Assembly (NCBI GenBank): GCA_016708265.1 | Contig: JADJGA010000012.1 | Coordinates: 1-64,000, forward strand | Length of the DNA: 64,000 bases | Direction: 5' to 3' | Source: Saprospiraceae bacterium | GTDB taxonomy: Bacteria > Bacteroidota > Bacteroidia > Chitinophagales > Saprospiraceae | Shown here: piece after piece, positions 18,304 to 26,762 of the stretch | Layout of the letters: each line of letters starts with the position of its first letter | Position numbering within the stretch: the first letter of the stretch is position 1 | Program-made: the position numbers and the translations under genes | The notes under the pieces: model-generated | What the model saw: the letters and a program-made list of their open reading frames with translations, nothing else | The model's database searches: none | What the model was told of the DNA's origin: nothing

Positions 18304-19656
18304 ATGAAAAACAATTTACAAAAATTTATATTGACCGGATTGGTGTCAGTTTTAATGACAATATTCCCTGTTTTGCTGAATGCACAGAATTCAGGAGTAC
18401 CGATGATAGGCCCTATAAGGCTTGAATTCATTTTATTCGCTCTGACATTGGTAGGAGTTGCGGTTTTTCACAGGCATACCATGTATGTTGCATTAGCAGG
18501 TCTTTTTGCAGTTATTGTTTTCAAACTTATTTTTGATCCCGGAATGCACTTCGGGGAGCATTTTCTCGGTGGTGGAGGTCATGAAGGTGAATGGAGGATC
18601 TTACTGAACCTGATGGGTCTCCTTTTTGGATTTGGAATTCTTGCCAAACATTTTGAAGAATCAAACATTCCTGATATTCTTCCCAAGTTTTTACCTGATG
18701 ACTGGAAAGGAGGCCTGGTATTATTATTTTTAATAATGATACTTTCCTCATTTTTGGACAATATTGCTGCTGCTATGATAGGTGGTACAATTGCAATGGT
18801 TGTATACAAAGGTAAAGTTCATTTGGGTTTTTTGGCAGCTATTGTTGCCGCAAGTAATGCAGGAGGAGCAGGAAGTGTGGTAGGAGACACAACTACTACT
18901 TTAATGTGGATTGATGGTGTCAGCCCTCTGTGGGTATTTCCGGCTTTTATAGCTTCTTTAGCTGCATTTCTTGTTTTCGGCATTTTTGGAGCAATTCAGC
19001 AGGATAAGTATCAAAGAATCCTGAAAGATCCTGAAAAAAAAGCAACAGTAGATAAAGTAAAGATCTTTATAGTAGCATTAATTTTAGCCGGAGCAATATT
19101 GACAAATTATTTCCTCGATTTCCCGGCACTTGGTGTCTGGATCGCAATATTGATAGGAACCCTTTTCAGCAAAACTCCATGGTATGAAATGAAAAATTCA
19201 TGGAAAGGTACTATATTTTTAATGGCATTGGTCACTACTGCTTCGTTGATGCCTGTAGAGGAATTACCACCTGCATCATGGCAGTCAGCTTTTATTTTGG
19301 GTTTTGTTTCAGCAGTTTTCGATAATATTCCCCTTACTAAACTATGCCTGGATCAGGGAGGGTATGACTGGGGTGTACTTGCCTATTCTGTAGGTTTCGG
19401 AGGTTCTATGATTTGGTTTGGCAGTTCTGCAGGGGTTGCACTTTCAAATATGTATCCTGAAGCAAAAAACACTGTCAATTATATTAAAAATGGATGGCAT
19501 GTTATTGTAGCATACGTCTTAGGATTTTTTGTGATGCTTGGCATTCATGGCTGGCAGCCTCACGCTCCTCATAAAAGTGATGAACCTCAGAATAAAGAAA
19601 CAGGATATATACTGCCTAAGGATGAGGAAACTATCAAGTCATTGATTTTCAATTGA
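18304..19656 (+). CDS. Ion-transporter superfamily permease, NhaD/CitMHS-like
   Basis: 450 residues, about eleven membrane helices. It begins with a cleavable-looking hydrophobic segment ending in LLNAQNSG. SSFLDNIAAAMIGGTIA (about 140-156) and AVFDNIPLTKLCLD (about 338-351) are the paired helical-hairpin motifs of arsenite/citrate/Na-H antiporter-type carriers, with the acidic DN residues. SNAGGAGSVVGDTTTTLMW (about 182-200) is also typical. The likely activity is Na+/H+ exchange or Na+-coupled carboxylate transport; sequence alone does not decide. The gene stands alone, with its own strong promoter and a strong terminator. Its last 30 residues are polar (HAPHKSDEPQNKETG). Confidence 0.8.
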   Translation: MKNNLQKFILTGLVSVLMTIFPVLLNAQNSGVPMIGPIRLEFILFALTLVGVAVFHRHTMYVALAGLFAVIVFKLIFDPGMHFGEHFLGGGGHEGEWRILLNLMGLLFGFGILAKHFEESNIPDILPKFLPDDWKGGLVLLFLIMILSSFLDNIAAAMIGGTIAMVVYKGKVHLGFLAAIVAASNAGGAGSVVGDTTTTLMWIDGVSPLWVFPAFIASLAAFLVFGIFGAIQQDKYQRILKDPEKKATVDKVKIFIVALILAGAILTNYFLDFPALGVWIAILIGTLFSKTPWYEMKNSWKGTIFLMALVTTASLMPVEELPPASWQSAFILGFVSAVFDNIPLTKLCLDQGGYDWGVLAYSVGFGGSMIWFGSSAGVALSNMYPEAKNTVNYIKNGWHVIVAYVLGFFVMLGIHGWQPHAPHKSDEPQNKETGYILPKDEETIKSLIFN

Positions 19657-19675
19657 ATAAAAAGATAATGCCAAT

Positions 19676-19714
19676 AAAAAGCCTGATAAATTTTAATATT
19701 ATCAGGCTTTTTTT
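19676..19714. terminator. Rho-independent terminator
   Basis: AAAAAGCCTGATAA pairs perfectly with TTATCAGGCTTTTT around a short ATTTTAAT loop, followed by more T, so it could act on either strand. It lies 20 bases after the transporter stop. Confidence 0.92.
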
Positions 19715-19882
19715 ATAGAATGATTTAGAATTCAGAAACATAAATTGCTGTGATTTTAAGGCAATGTGATCTACTCATTGTTTATATTTAAAATTATCAA
19801 TATTAAGTTAATATTAATTTTACATTATAATTAAAATATATTGCATACTTAAATTAATTTTGATACAAAATTAATAAATACT

Positions 19883-20506
19883 ATGTTCAGAGGAATATTA
19901 CCAAAAGAAGTAGCCTTTTATGATTATTTTGAAAAAATGGCTGCTCTAAATTTATCGATAAGTCAAACTTTTTTGCAGGCTGTTGAAGGTAATGCCAATT
20001 TGGGAGAATCAGTTGTGGAGATCAAAAGAATAGAGCATGAATGTGAAAATACTGCAAGGATTGCAATTGATCTTTTACACAGAACCTTTATTACTCCTTT
20101 TGACAGGGATGACATCTATACTTTATTGAAAGGACTGGATAGCTTTTCAGGCGATATAAAAGGTGCTGCCAGCAGACTTGCACTTTACAAATTTGAGGAG
20201 ATACGGCCTGAGACTATTGATTTTGCTCAGAACATCCATGAAAGTGCTGTTGAAATTGATCTGGCTGTTAAAGGTTTAAGGAAAATAAAGAAAAATATTT
20301 CTATAAGAGAAAATTGTCTGAGAGTACACGATTTAGAATTTCAGTCAGATGAAATTCTGAGTCAGGCCATTTCCAATTTGTTCATTACTGATGATATTTT
20401 GCTTATGATCAAATGGAAAGAGATATATGGCAAACTTGAAAAAGCTGTTGACAGACTTGAAAAAGTAGCTTGTATTATAGAAAGTATAATTATAGACAAT
20501 TCATAG
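19883..20506 (+). CDS. DUF47 PhoU-like Pit accessory protein
   Basis: 207 residues, all-helical, of the DUF47 family that accompanies Pit phosphate transporters. Visible family features are the start FRGILPKEVAFYDYFEKMA, IKRIEHECENTARIAIDLLHRTFITPFDRDDIYTLLKGLD (about residues 48-87, metal-coordinating E/D residues as in PhoU) and the C-terminal KWKEIYGKLEKAVDRLEKVACIIE. It is thought to control the linked transporter from the cytoplasm. The pit gene starts 24 bases downstream, so the pair forms an operon. Upstream is a 170-base AT-rich leader with no clear -7 box. Confidence 0.92.
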   Translation: MFRGILPKEVAFYDYFEKMAALNLSISQTFLQAVEGNANLGESVVEIKRIEHECENTARIAIDLLHRTFITPFDRDDIYTLLKGLDSFSGDIKGAASRLALYKFEEIRPETIDFAQNIHESAVEIDLAVKGLRKIKKNISIRENCLRVHDLEFQSDEILSQAISNLFITDDILLMIKWKEIYGKLEKAVDRLEKVACIIESIIIDNS

Positions 20507-20530
20507 CATATCTCAAAACTATAAATTTTT

Positions 20531-21562
20531 ATGGATGCAATAATGGTTATTGTGATCATCACAATTGTAATGGCTCTAATTTTCGATGTCGTCAATGGAT
20601 TTCATGATGCAGCTAACTCGATAGCCACTATAGTATCTACCAAGGTTCTTTCGCCAAAATTTGCTGTTCTGTGGGCTGCCTTTTTTAATTTTGTAGCAAT
20701 GTTTGTTTTTGCCCCTAAAGTTGCAAATACAATTGCTAAAATTGTTAAAATTGATTCCCTGGACCCTGCATTTGTTTATGTTGTATTAGCTGGATTGCTG
20801 GGAGCTGTGATCTGGGATCTGATCACCTGGTGGTTTGGGTTGCCTACCAGTTCATCACATGCCTTAATCGGAGGCCTGGTTGGAGCAGGGCTTGCTCATA
20901 AGGGATTTGCCGTAATCAACTGGCATAAATTGGTTGAGACAGCTACTTTTATACCTGTTGCTCCATTAATCGGAGTAATACTGGGATTTGGATTTATGGT
21001 GGCGCTGTACTGGATATTCAGAAAATGGACTCCCAAAAATGTAGATAACCTGTTCAGAAAAGGTCAAATATTTTCTGCTGCAATGTATTCATTGGGCCAT
21101 GGGGGCAATGACGCTCAAAAGACTATGGGTGTAATAGTTGCCTTGCTTATTGCAGCAGGTATATTTCAGCCCGATGTTCAATTGTCAATTACCCATTTTA
21201 ATACTTTATGGATTATTTTATCCTGTCATCTTGCTATGGCTATAGGTACGGCTCTTGGTGGCTGGAAAATAGTCAAGACCATGGGCATGAAACTCACTAA
21301 ATTAAAACCTGTTCATGGATTTGCCGCTGAAACTTCAGGAGCACTGACAATATTTCTTGCTACACACCTGGGTATCCCAATTTCAACAACTCATACTATT
21401 TCCGGGGCAATCATAGGAGTTGGTTCAGTGACAGATATCTCCGGCATCAAATGGAAAATTGCTTTTAATATTGTCATGGCATGGATAGTGACAATACCAT
21501 TTTCAGCATTGATTTCTGCATTAAGCTTTTTAGTATTCAAATACTTTCACTCTGGCTTCTGA
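20531..21562 (+). CDS. Pit-family low-affinity inorganic phosphate transporter
   Basis: 343 residues, about ten membrane helices. The two inverted-repeat signature motifs are present: DVVNGFHDAANSIAT (about residue 20-34) and SLGHGGNDAQKTMGV (about 189-203), with Asp and Asn positions that bind metal-phosphate. GLPTSSSHALIGGLVGAGLA (about 105-124) and PISTTHTISGAIIGVGSV are the matching second repeat signatures. It takes up phosphate, usually as a neutral metal-phosphate complex with protons. The DUF47 partner is directly upstream. The gene faces the second, longer Pit transporter across a 346-base spacer. Confidence 0.94.
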   Translation: MDAIMVIVIITIVMALIFDVVNGFHDAANSIATIVSTKVLSPKFAVLWAAFFNFVAMFVFAPKVANTIAKIVKIDSLDPAFVYVVLAGLLGAVIWDLITWWFGLPTSSSHALIGGLVGAGLAHKGFAVINWHKLVETATFIPVAPLIGVILGFGFMVALYWIFRKWTPKNVDNLFRKGQIFSAAMYSLGHGGNDAQKTMGVIVALLIAAGIFQPDVQLSITHFNTLWIILSCHLAMAIGTALGGWKIVKTMGMKLTKLKPVHGFAAETSGALTIFLATHLGIPISTTHTISGAIIGVGSVTDISGIKWKIAFNIVMAWIVTIPFSALISALSFLVFKYFHSGF

Positions 21563-21908
21563 TCCTTTTTTTTTAATTTAGTCAGCCGTTTTGTGTCGTC
21601 AACTTCATATCAACACAGTACCGTGATGCCATTGTTGGTTTTCACCAATAACCCTGGATTGTATTTTTTCCCAACAAAATTCAGCTGATGATTGTGTTGT
21701 CACCAATAACTTTTTGATTTTACGGTTTGAAAGCACTGAAAGAGCGAAAGAAATACATCATTGGAAAAGTAATAATTATTTGTTAAAATGACATTTTAGC
21801 ACTATATATGCTTAAATAACTGCTCTTTGCGTCCTTGCGCCTTTGCGTGAAATAAAAAAATAGACCTCTCGTTGGACTGTTTGTGTTGTCACCAACAGTG
21901 GCAATAAT
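21563..21908. repeat. Spacer between convergent Pit genes with dispersed repeat remnants
   Basis: No gene. Three copies of a motif close to TTGTCACCAA occur: TTGGTTTTCACCAATAAC (from about 21635), TGTTGTCACCAATAAC (from about 21695) and TGTTGTCACCAACAGTGG (from about 21885). Near 21822-21852 is the track CTCTTTGCGTCCTTGCGCCTTTGCGTGAAA, a run of imperfect TTTGCG units of a kind seen between genes in many Bacteroidota. No clear terminator hairpin with a T run was seen for either Pit gene. Confidence 0.55.
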
Positions 21909-24152
21909 TTATATTTGATTCTGCTTTCTGAAGTTAGTTTCTATAAGTTGTAGTCTTTTTGTGAAATTGATAATACTTCTCAGATGGCCAATAAAACCAA
22001 AATATAGTACACTATTCCTGTTTCCGGCTGTTTTATTTTTTACCCTCTTGATTTGATTGCTTCTCAATTTGTTGAACAATTCTATTATTGCCTCGTGCTT
22101 GTCATCAAAATCATCAGAAGGTAATCCCTGTATAAAATTAACATATCCCTGGACTTGTCCTTTAACTGCATTTACCGCTTCCTGCAGCTCTTCAACCTGT
22201 GCTTTCATAAGAGGCTTGTGATTATTATCTACATGATGGAAAGTTTCCCATGTGATGTTTTTGAGGCTCTGAATGATTTCTCTCAGGTAATACAGATTGA
22301 TAGTGTAATAATTACTGATCTCAATATCCTTTTCCGGGATCCTGTTTATGACTTTATTGATTTCACTTTGTTTCTCTTCTGATTCACTTAACAACTTAGA
22401 ATATTTTTTATAGTTCTTGCTCAGCATTTTAAGGTCTTCCTTATCTAATCCATCTACTGACCTGTCAAGTATTTGATTTATTTCCTCACTGAATTTCCTG
22501 AAGTTCTTGAGGTTCTTATTTCTGACATCATCAACAGTATAAATTTTTTCCGTTTCTTCCTCTTCTGCTTTCTTTACTTTTTCTTCTTCCTTTTTTTTGT
22601 GCATAGCATGGGTTCTGTATACTAAAAACGCTGTAATTGCTACCATCACAAATATACCTGCATATGAACCATAATAGAATAGGAAAGCTAATAAAAAAGC
22701 TGAAGTAAATGCAAAAAAAGCAGTTAAAAACCATCCTCCGATGACTGATAACACACCGGTAATCCTGTACACTGCTGTCTCTCTCCCCCATGCTCCATCT
22801 GCAAGTGACGCTCCCATGGCAACCATGAAAGTTACATACGTTGTAGAAAGAGGTAGTTTATATGAAGTACCTACAGAAATAATAATACTACCTGAAGCAA
22901 GTATTACAGCAGCTCTTAGTAAATCAAAGGAAGGGGCATTTTTACCCATTGCCTGTTGTTTTGCCACAAAAACAGATCTGTCAAATTGTTTTTCAGTAAA
23001 TCTTTTATAAAATCCGGGCAGATAGTTATTTATCGTTTTACCCATTTTTGTTGATCCACGCACAACTGACCTTGACAGTGCAGATGAACCAAACCGTTCA
23101 TATCCTTCTTCCTGCCTTCCAAGCCCAACCTCAGTCTCTGTTACAGTTCTCGCTTTTTTATTGACGAACAGTGTTACAGCCATTATTACTCCTGCCAGCA
23201 AAAGCAACAAACCCGGTGTTTCAACATCGCCTGCCAGTCCTTCCATAGTGAATAAATTTACATCAGCTCCTGAGGCAAGCCAGAGTTTATATGATTCAAG
23301 ACCTGCAAGTGGTACACCTATGAAATTTACAAGATCATTTCCTGCAAATGCCAGTGCAAGAGCAAATGTTCCAAATATAACCACCAGTTTCAGTATATCA
23401 AATTTTGTGAACATTATTATCAACTGAAGTATTATTGCCCAGAAAGCAAAACAATACAGCATGATAAGAAAACTGTTATCCTTTATATATGATTTCAAAT
23501 CATCAGTCATAAATGACATATCCTTAGCCCCTTTCACAAGAATAAAAAATGTTATACCTGTAATTGCAATCGCACCCCAGATGGCTCCGAAATATTTCAA
23601 CTTCCTTTTATAATCAAAAGAAAAAAGTAACCTGCTGAGATACTGACCAATGGCACCAAAAGTGAAAGCTATTGCCACACTTAGCAGTATACTCATTACA
23701 ATTACTATTGTTTTTTCAGAATTGATATAATCGATTAAGGGTAAATGATCGGGTTGATTCATGATTTTTAAAATTGCTATTCCAACAGAAGCACCCAGCA
23801 ATTCAAATACTACAGATACTGTTGTTGAAGTTGGCAGACCAAAAGTATTGAACAGATCGAGTAAAATGACATCAGTTATCATCACAGCAAGAAATATGAT
23901 GATAACTTCACTGAAATAAAAATGCTGAGGATTAAAAATGCCTGATCTGGCAACTTCCATCATTCCACTTGAAAAAATTGCTCCAACGACTACACCTGCT
24001 GCTGCAATTGACATTACAACATTGAATTTAAATGCTTTGGAACCGATTGCTGAATTTACAAAATTTACAGCATCATTGCTGACCCCAACGATCAGGTCAG
24101 ATATTGCCAATACACCTAAAACTATTATTAAAATAAGATAAATTGTTTCCAT
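21909..24152 (-). CDS. Long Pit-family phosphate transporter with PhoU-like C-terminal domain
   Basis: 747 residues. The N-terminal 500 or so residues are a Pit carrier with two signature repeats, VGVSNDAVNFVNSAIGSKAF (about 22-41) and ALAFAGNDLVNFIGVPLAG (about 265-283), plus GLPTSTTVSVVFELLGASVG and SYKLPLSTTYVTFMVAMG. After the last helix comes a charged linker (KKKEEEKVKKAEEEE, about 520) and about 200 residues of predicted helices (FRKFSEEINQILDRSV, LREIIQSLKNITW, LRSIINFTKRL) that look like a built-in PhoU/DUF47 regulator. This long form is common in Bacteroidales. It would work without a separate accessory protein, unlike the convergent short transporter. Confidence 0.9.
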   Translation of the reverse strand: METIYLILIIVLGVLAISDLIVGVSNDAVNFVNSAIGSKAFKFNVVMSIAAAGVVVGAIFSSGMMEVARSGIFNPQHFYFSEVIIIFLAVMITDVILLDLFNTFGLPTSTTVSVVFELLGASVGIAILKIMNQPDHLPLIDYINSEKTIVIVMSILLSVAIAFTFGAIGQYLSRLLFSFDYKRKLKYFGAIWGAIAITGITFFILVKGAKDMSFMTDDLKSYIKDNSFLIMLYCFAFWAIILQLIIMFTKFDILKLVVIFGTFALALAFAGNDLVNFIGVPLAGLESYKLWLASGADVNLFTMEGLAGDVETPGLLLLLAGVIMAVTLFVNKKARTVTETEVGLGRQEEGYERFGSSALSRSVVRGSTKMGKTINNYLPGFYKRFTEKQFDRSVFVAKQQAMGKNAPSFDLLRAAVILASGSIIISVGTSYKLPLSTTYVTFMVAMGASLADGAWGRETAVYRITGVLSVIGGWFLTAFFAFTSAFLLAFLFYYGSYAGIFVMVAITAFLVYRTHAMHKKKEEEKVKKAEEEETEKIYTVDDVRNKNLKNFRKFSEEINQILDRSVDGLDKEDLKMLSKNYKKYSKLLSESEEKQSEINKVINRIPEKDIEISNYYTINLYYLREIIQSLKNITWETFHHVDNNHKPLMKAQVEELQEAVNAVKGQVQGYVNFIQGLPSDDFDDKHEAIIELFNKLRSNQIKRVKNKTAGNRNSVLYFGFIGHLRSIINFTKRLQLIETNFRKQNQI

Positions 24153-24561
24153 ATTGATTTTTCAATTATTGTTTTTGTTTTAAATTTTTAAACCAAACCA
24201 TAAAAATATGTAAAATTTAGAAAACATATAAATACTTATTGATTCTTAAGATAAAATTAATATTATATATTTACTTAATGTTTTGTATAGCAATTTTTTA
24301 TGAATTTTACAAATTGCAATAATTTATAAAATTAAATTTTTTCTAATTATAATTTTATATTTCGCATAAAATTAACTGGAAATATCTAATCAATAAAAAC
24401 TATCTATAGTACCTGTCAAAACTAAAAACATTTCAGCCAATTTTTTAAGCAACTCAATCTTGTTTTTCCACAACTCAATATTTTTGGATTGTAATTTTTT
24501 ATTATCCACGTTATTATTGCAGTGAAATTAATTTTAATTCTGATCATAAATTTAAAAAACA
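24153..24561. other. AT-rich intergenic region
   Basis: Divergent spacer between the long Pit gene and the DUF1566 lipoprotein gene, very AT-rich. I see no gene, hairpin or full promoter. TTATTATTG near 24510 is only a poor -7 match. Confidence 0.4.
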
Positions 24562-25797
24562 ATGAAATCAAAAGTAAAGCAAAAGAGTTTTCTATCAGTT
24601 TTGATAGCCGTTTTAATCCTTCTGAATATGATTTTAGCAGGATGTAATAAAGATGATAATACAACTACCGGTGATTTACAAGCAGTTCCGCGAGAAGCGG
24701 CTTACGCAGGTTGCTATCCGCTTGTCGGCACAAGTCAAACCGGAATTTGGGATGCCACCGGCAACATTATCACCCCTGTTTTGGGAGAAGCATTTTTCGG
24801 GCAGGATGCTCAGTTTCCACATATAACTCCTAACTACACTTTAAGTAGTGATGGAAAAACGGTAAAAGACGAAGTTACCGGCTTAACCTGGCAGAAAACT
24901 TATGACAGTGGCACTTATTATTGGGCTTCAATCCAAACCGTAGTTGACAATTTAAACAAACAAAACTACGGTGGCTATAGCGACTGGAGAGTACCGACCA
25001 TCAAGGAACTTTACTCTTTATGGGATGCAAGTGTAGGATGGCCTTATATTAACACAGCATATTTTGACATTAAATATACAGATGAACAAGAGCTGAGCCA
25101 CGCAATTTTTTGGAGTAGCGACAAATATACCGGAGTAATGGGCAATATAAGTGCAAATGGGGAAACGCCTGGCGCAGAACTAGCCTTCGGTGTAAATTTT
25201 GGCACCGGACATATTAAATCGTATAGTATCAGTGTAGGTCCAAAGCATCAGGTTCGTTGTGTACGTGGCAATCTTTCGTATGGCGTCAATTTATTCCAAA
25301 ACAACAATGATGGTACTATTTCCGATTTAGCTACTGGCTTGATGTGGCAACAAAACGACAACGTTTCGGGAATGGATTGGGAACACGCTTTGGCATATGC
25401 GCAAACGCAGAATAATACAAATTATCTGGGTCACAATGATTGGCGTCTCCCTAATGCAAAGGAACTTCAAAGTTTGGTGGATTACACACGTTCGCCTTAT
25501 GCAACAAAAACTGCCAATGTCGGCCCGGCAATAAATGCACTATTCAGTTGTACCGCCATTCTAAACGATGGAGGAAAGGCTGACTATCCCTATTATTGGA
25601 CAAGCACTTCGGCTATGTCAATGGCAAATGGTTCTTATCCTTCTGCATGGTATGTGGCTTTTGGACAGGCAGAAGATGGAAACGGTGAAAACCTTCACGG
25701 TGCTGGTGCTGTGCGTTTCGACAGGAAGACTGTTGGAACGGGTGAAGGAGAGGAACGGGTTTTAAACTATGTACGCCTGGTAAGAACAATTAAATAA
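24562..25797 (+). CDS. DUF1566 lipoprotein with two tandem Lcl-type domains
   Basis: 411 residues. The lipoprotein signal is about 27 residues with lipobox ILAGC (Cys28), then an acidic/Thr linker. Two DUF1566 units follow: the first has DEVTGLTWQK and DWRVPTIKELYSLWD (about 105-155), the second DLATGLMWQQ and DWRLPNAKELQSLVDYTRSP (about 255-315), each ending in a YWTS or FWSS plus VRCVRG/VRLVR strand. The fold is related to C-type-lectin-like and FGE-sulfatase domains and is usually surface exposed and adhesive, but no catalytic role is known. It heads a same-strand cluster with a deacetylase, a TonB receptor and a LytS/LytTR pair, and is richer in GC than its surroundings. It may be the surface ligand-binding component of that cluster. 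Confidence 0.85.
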   Translation: MKSKVKQKSFLSVLIAVLILLNMILAGCNKDDNTTTGDLQAVPREAAYAGCYPLVGTSQTGIWDATGNIITPVLGEAFFGQDAQFPHITPNYTLSSDGKTVKDEVTGLTWQKTYDSGTYYWASIQTVVDNLNKQNYGGYSDWRVPTIKELYSLWDASVGWPYINTAYFDIKYTDEQELSHAIFWSSDKYTGVMGNISANGETPGAELAFGVNFGTGHIKSYSISVGPKHQVRCVRGNLSYGVNLFQNNNDGTISDLATGLMWQQNDNVSGMDWEHALAYAQTQNNTNYLGHNDWRLPNAKELQSLVDYTRSPYATKTANVGPAINALFSCTAILNDGGKADYPYYWTSTSAMSMANGSYPSAWYVAFGQAEDGNGENLHGAGAVRFDRKTVGTGEGEERVLNYVRLVRTIK

Positions 25798-25806
25798 GTG
25801 AATAGT

Positions 25807-26748
25807 ATGAAAAGTAAAAAGAGAATAATAATTGCTCTCGTTGCTTTACTAACTGTTATCAATTCAGCAAATGCTCAAACCAATACGGCTCGAGTAAATA
25901 CCAGTATTCCAATAGAAATGCTTTTCCCGCAAGGCAAATCCAAAGCATTGATATTGAGTTTTGATGACGGAAATGTAGCAGATAAACGACTGGTTAAATT
26001 GATGAATGAGTATGGACTTGTGGGAACATTTCATCTCAATTCCAACAAGCTCGGAACAAAAGATTATCTCACCAAAGATGAAATTAGAAACCTTTACCAG
26101 GGACACGAAGTATCGGGTCATACGGCAAATCACCCGGGTTTGACTACGTTGTCGAAAATTGATGTGATTTATGAAGTGCTCGAAGACAGGAAAGAACTGG
26201 AAAGATTGATGGGTTATCCCGTTCGTGGAATGTCGTATCCGTTTGGCAATACCAACAATTTTGTAATTGATGCAATAAGCGGTTTAGGTATTGAATACGC
26301 AAGAACAGTTGGGGATACATACAATTTTAGTTTGCCCGCTGATTTTCTTGAATGGCAACCTACCATTCATTTATTCGGGAAAACAAACTATATACCTAAT
26401 GACACATTAAACGACAGAAGAGAATTAGACGAATTTTATCGGCTTACAACTGATTTTCTAAAGGCTAATTCATTGGCCTTGTTTTATGTGTGGGGACATA
26501 GTTGGGAATATGAAGGACCCGGGAATAAATGGGCTGAAGTAGAAAATTTCTTTAAAATGGTTTCCCGAAATCCGGACATATTCTACACCACACAAACAGG
26601 CCTGCTTGATTATATAAATGCTTTTAAAAATCTCAGATTCTCAGTGGATAAATCCATGGTTACCAATCTGAGTTCGATAGATGTGTTTATAAAAATAAAT
26701 AACAAAGTGTTTACGGTTGAAGCCGGCAGCACAAAACAATTGAATTAA
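25807..26748 (+). CDS. Secreted polysaccharide deacetylase (CE4/NodB)
   Basis: 313 residues from the ATG at 25807; a GTG at 25798 directly after the previous stop would add three residues but is less likely because the signal peptide starts MKSKKRIIIALVALL. The NodB motifs are visible: SFDDG (catalytic base and metal Asp, about residue 52-56), HTANH (metal histidines, about 108-112), MSYPFG (about 141-146) and a late WGHSWEY (about 228-234) that may be the final His motif. The enzyme would remove N- or O-acetyl groups from a glycan in the periplasm or at the surface. It lies immediately after the DUF1566 gene and 14 bases before the TonB receptor, so the three are probably one transcript. Confidence 0.85.
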   Translation: MKSKKRIIIALVALLTVINSANAQTNTARVNTSIPIEMLFPQGKSKALILSFDDGNVADKRLVKLMNEYGLVGTFHLNSNKLGTKDYLTKDEIRNLYQGHEVSGHTANHPGLTTLSKIDVIYEVLEDRKELERLMGYPVRGMSYPFGNTNNFVIDAISGLGIEYARTVGDTYNFSLPADFLEWQPTIHLFGKTNYIPNDTLNDRRELDEFYRLTTDFLKANSLALFYVWGHSWEYEGPGNKWAEVENFFKMVSRNPDIFYTTQTGLLDYINAFKNLRFSVDKSMVTNLSSIDVFIKINNKVFTVEAGSTKQLN

Positions 26749-26762
26749 AAAAAGAAAAATAT

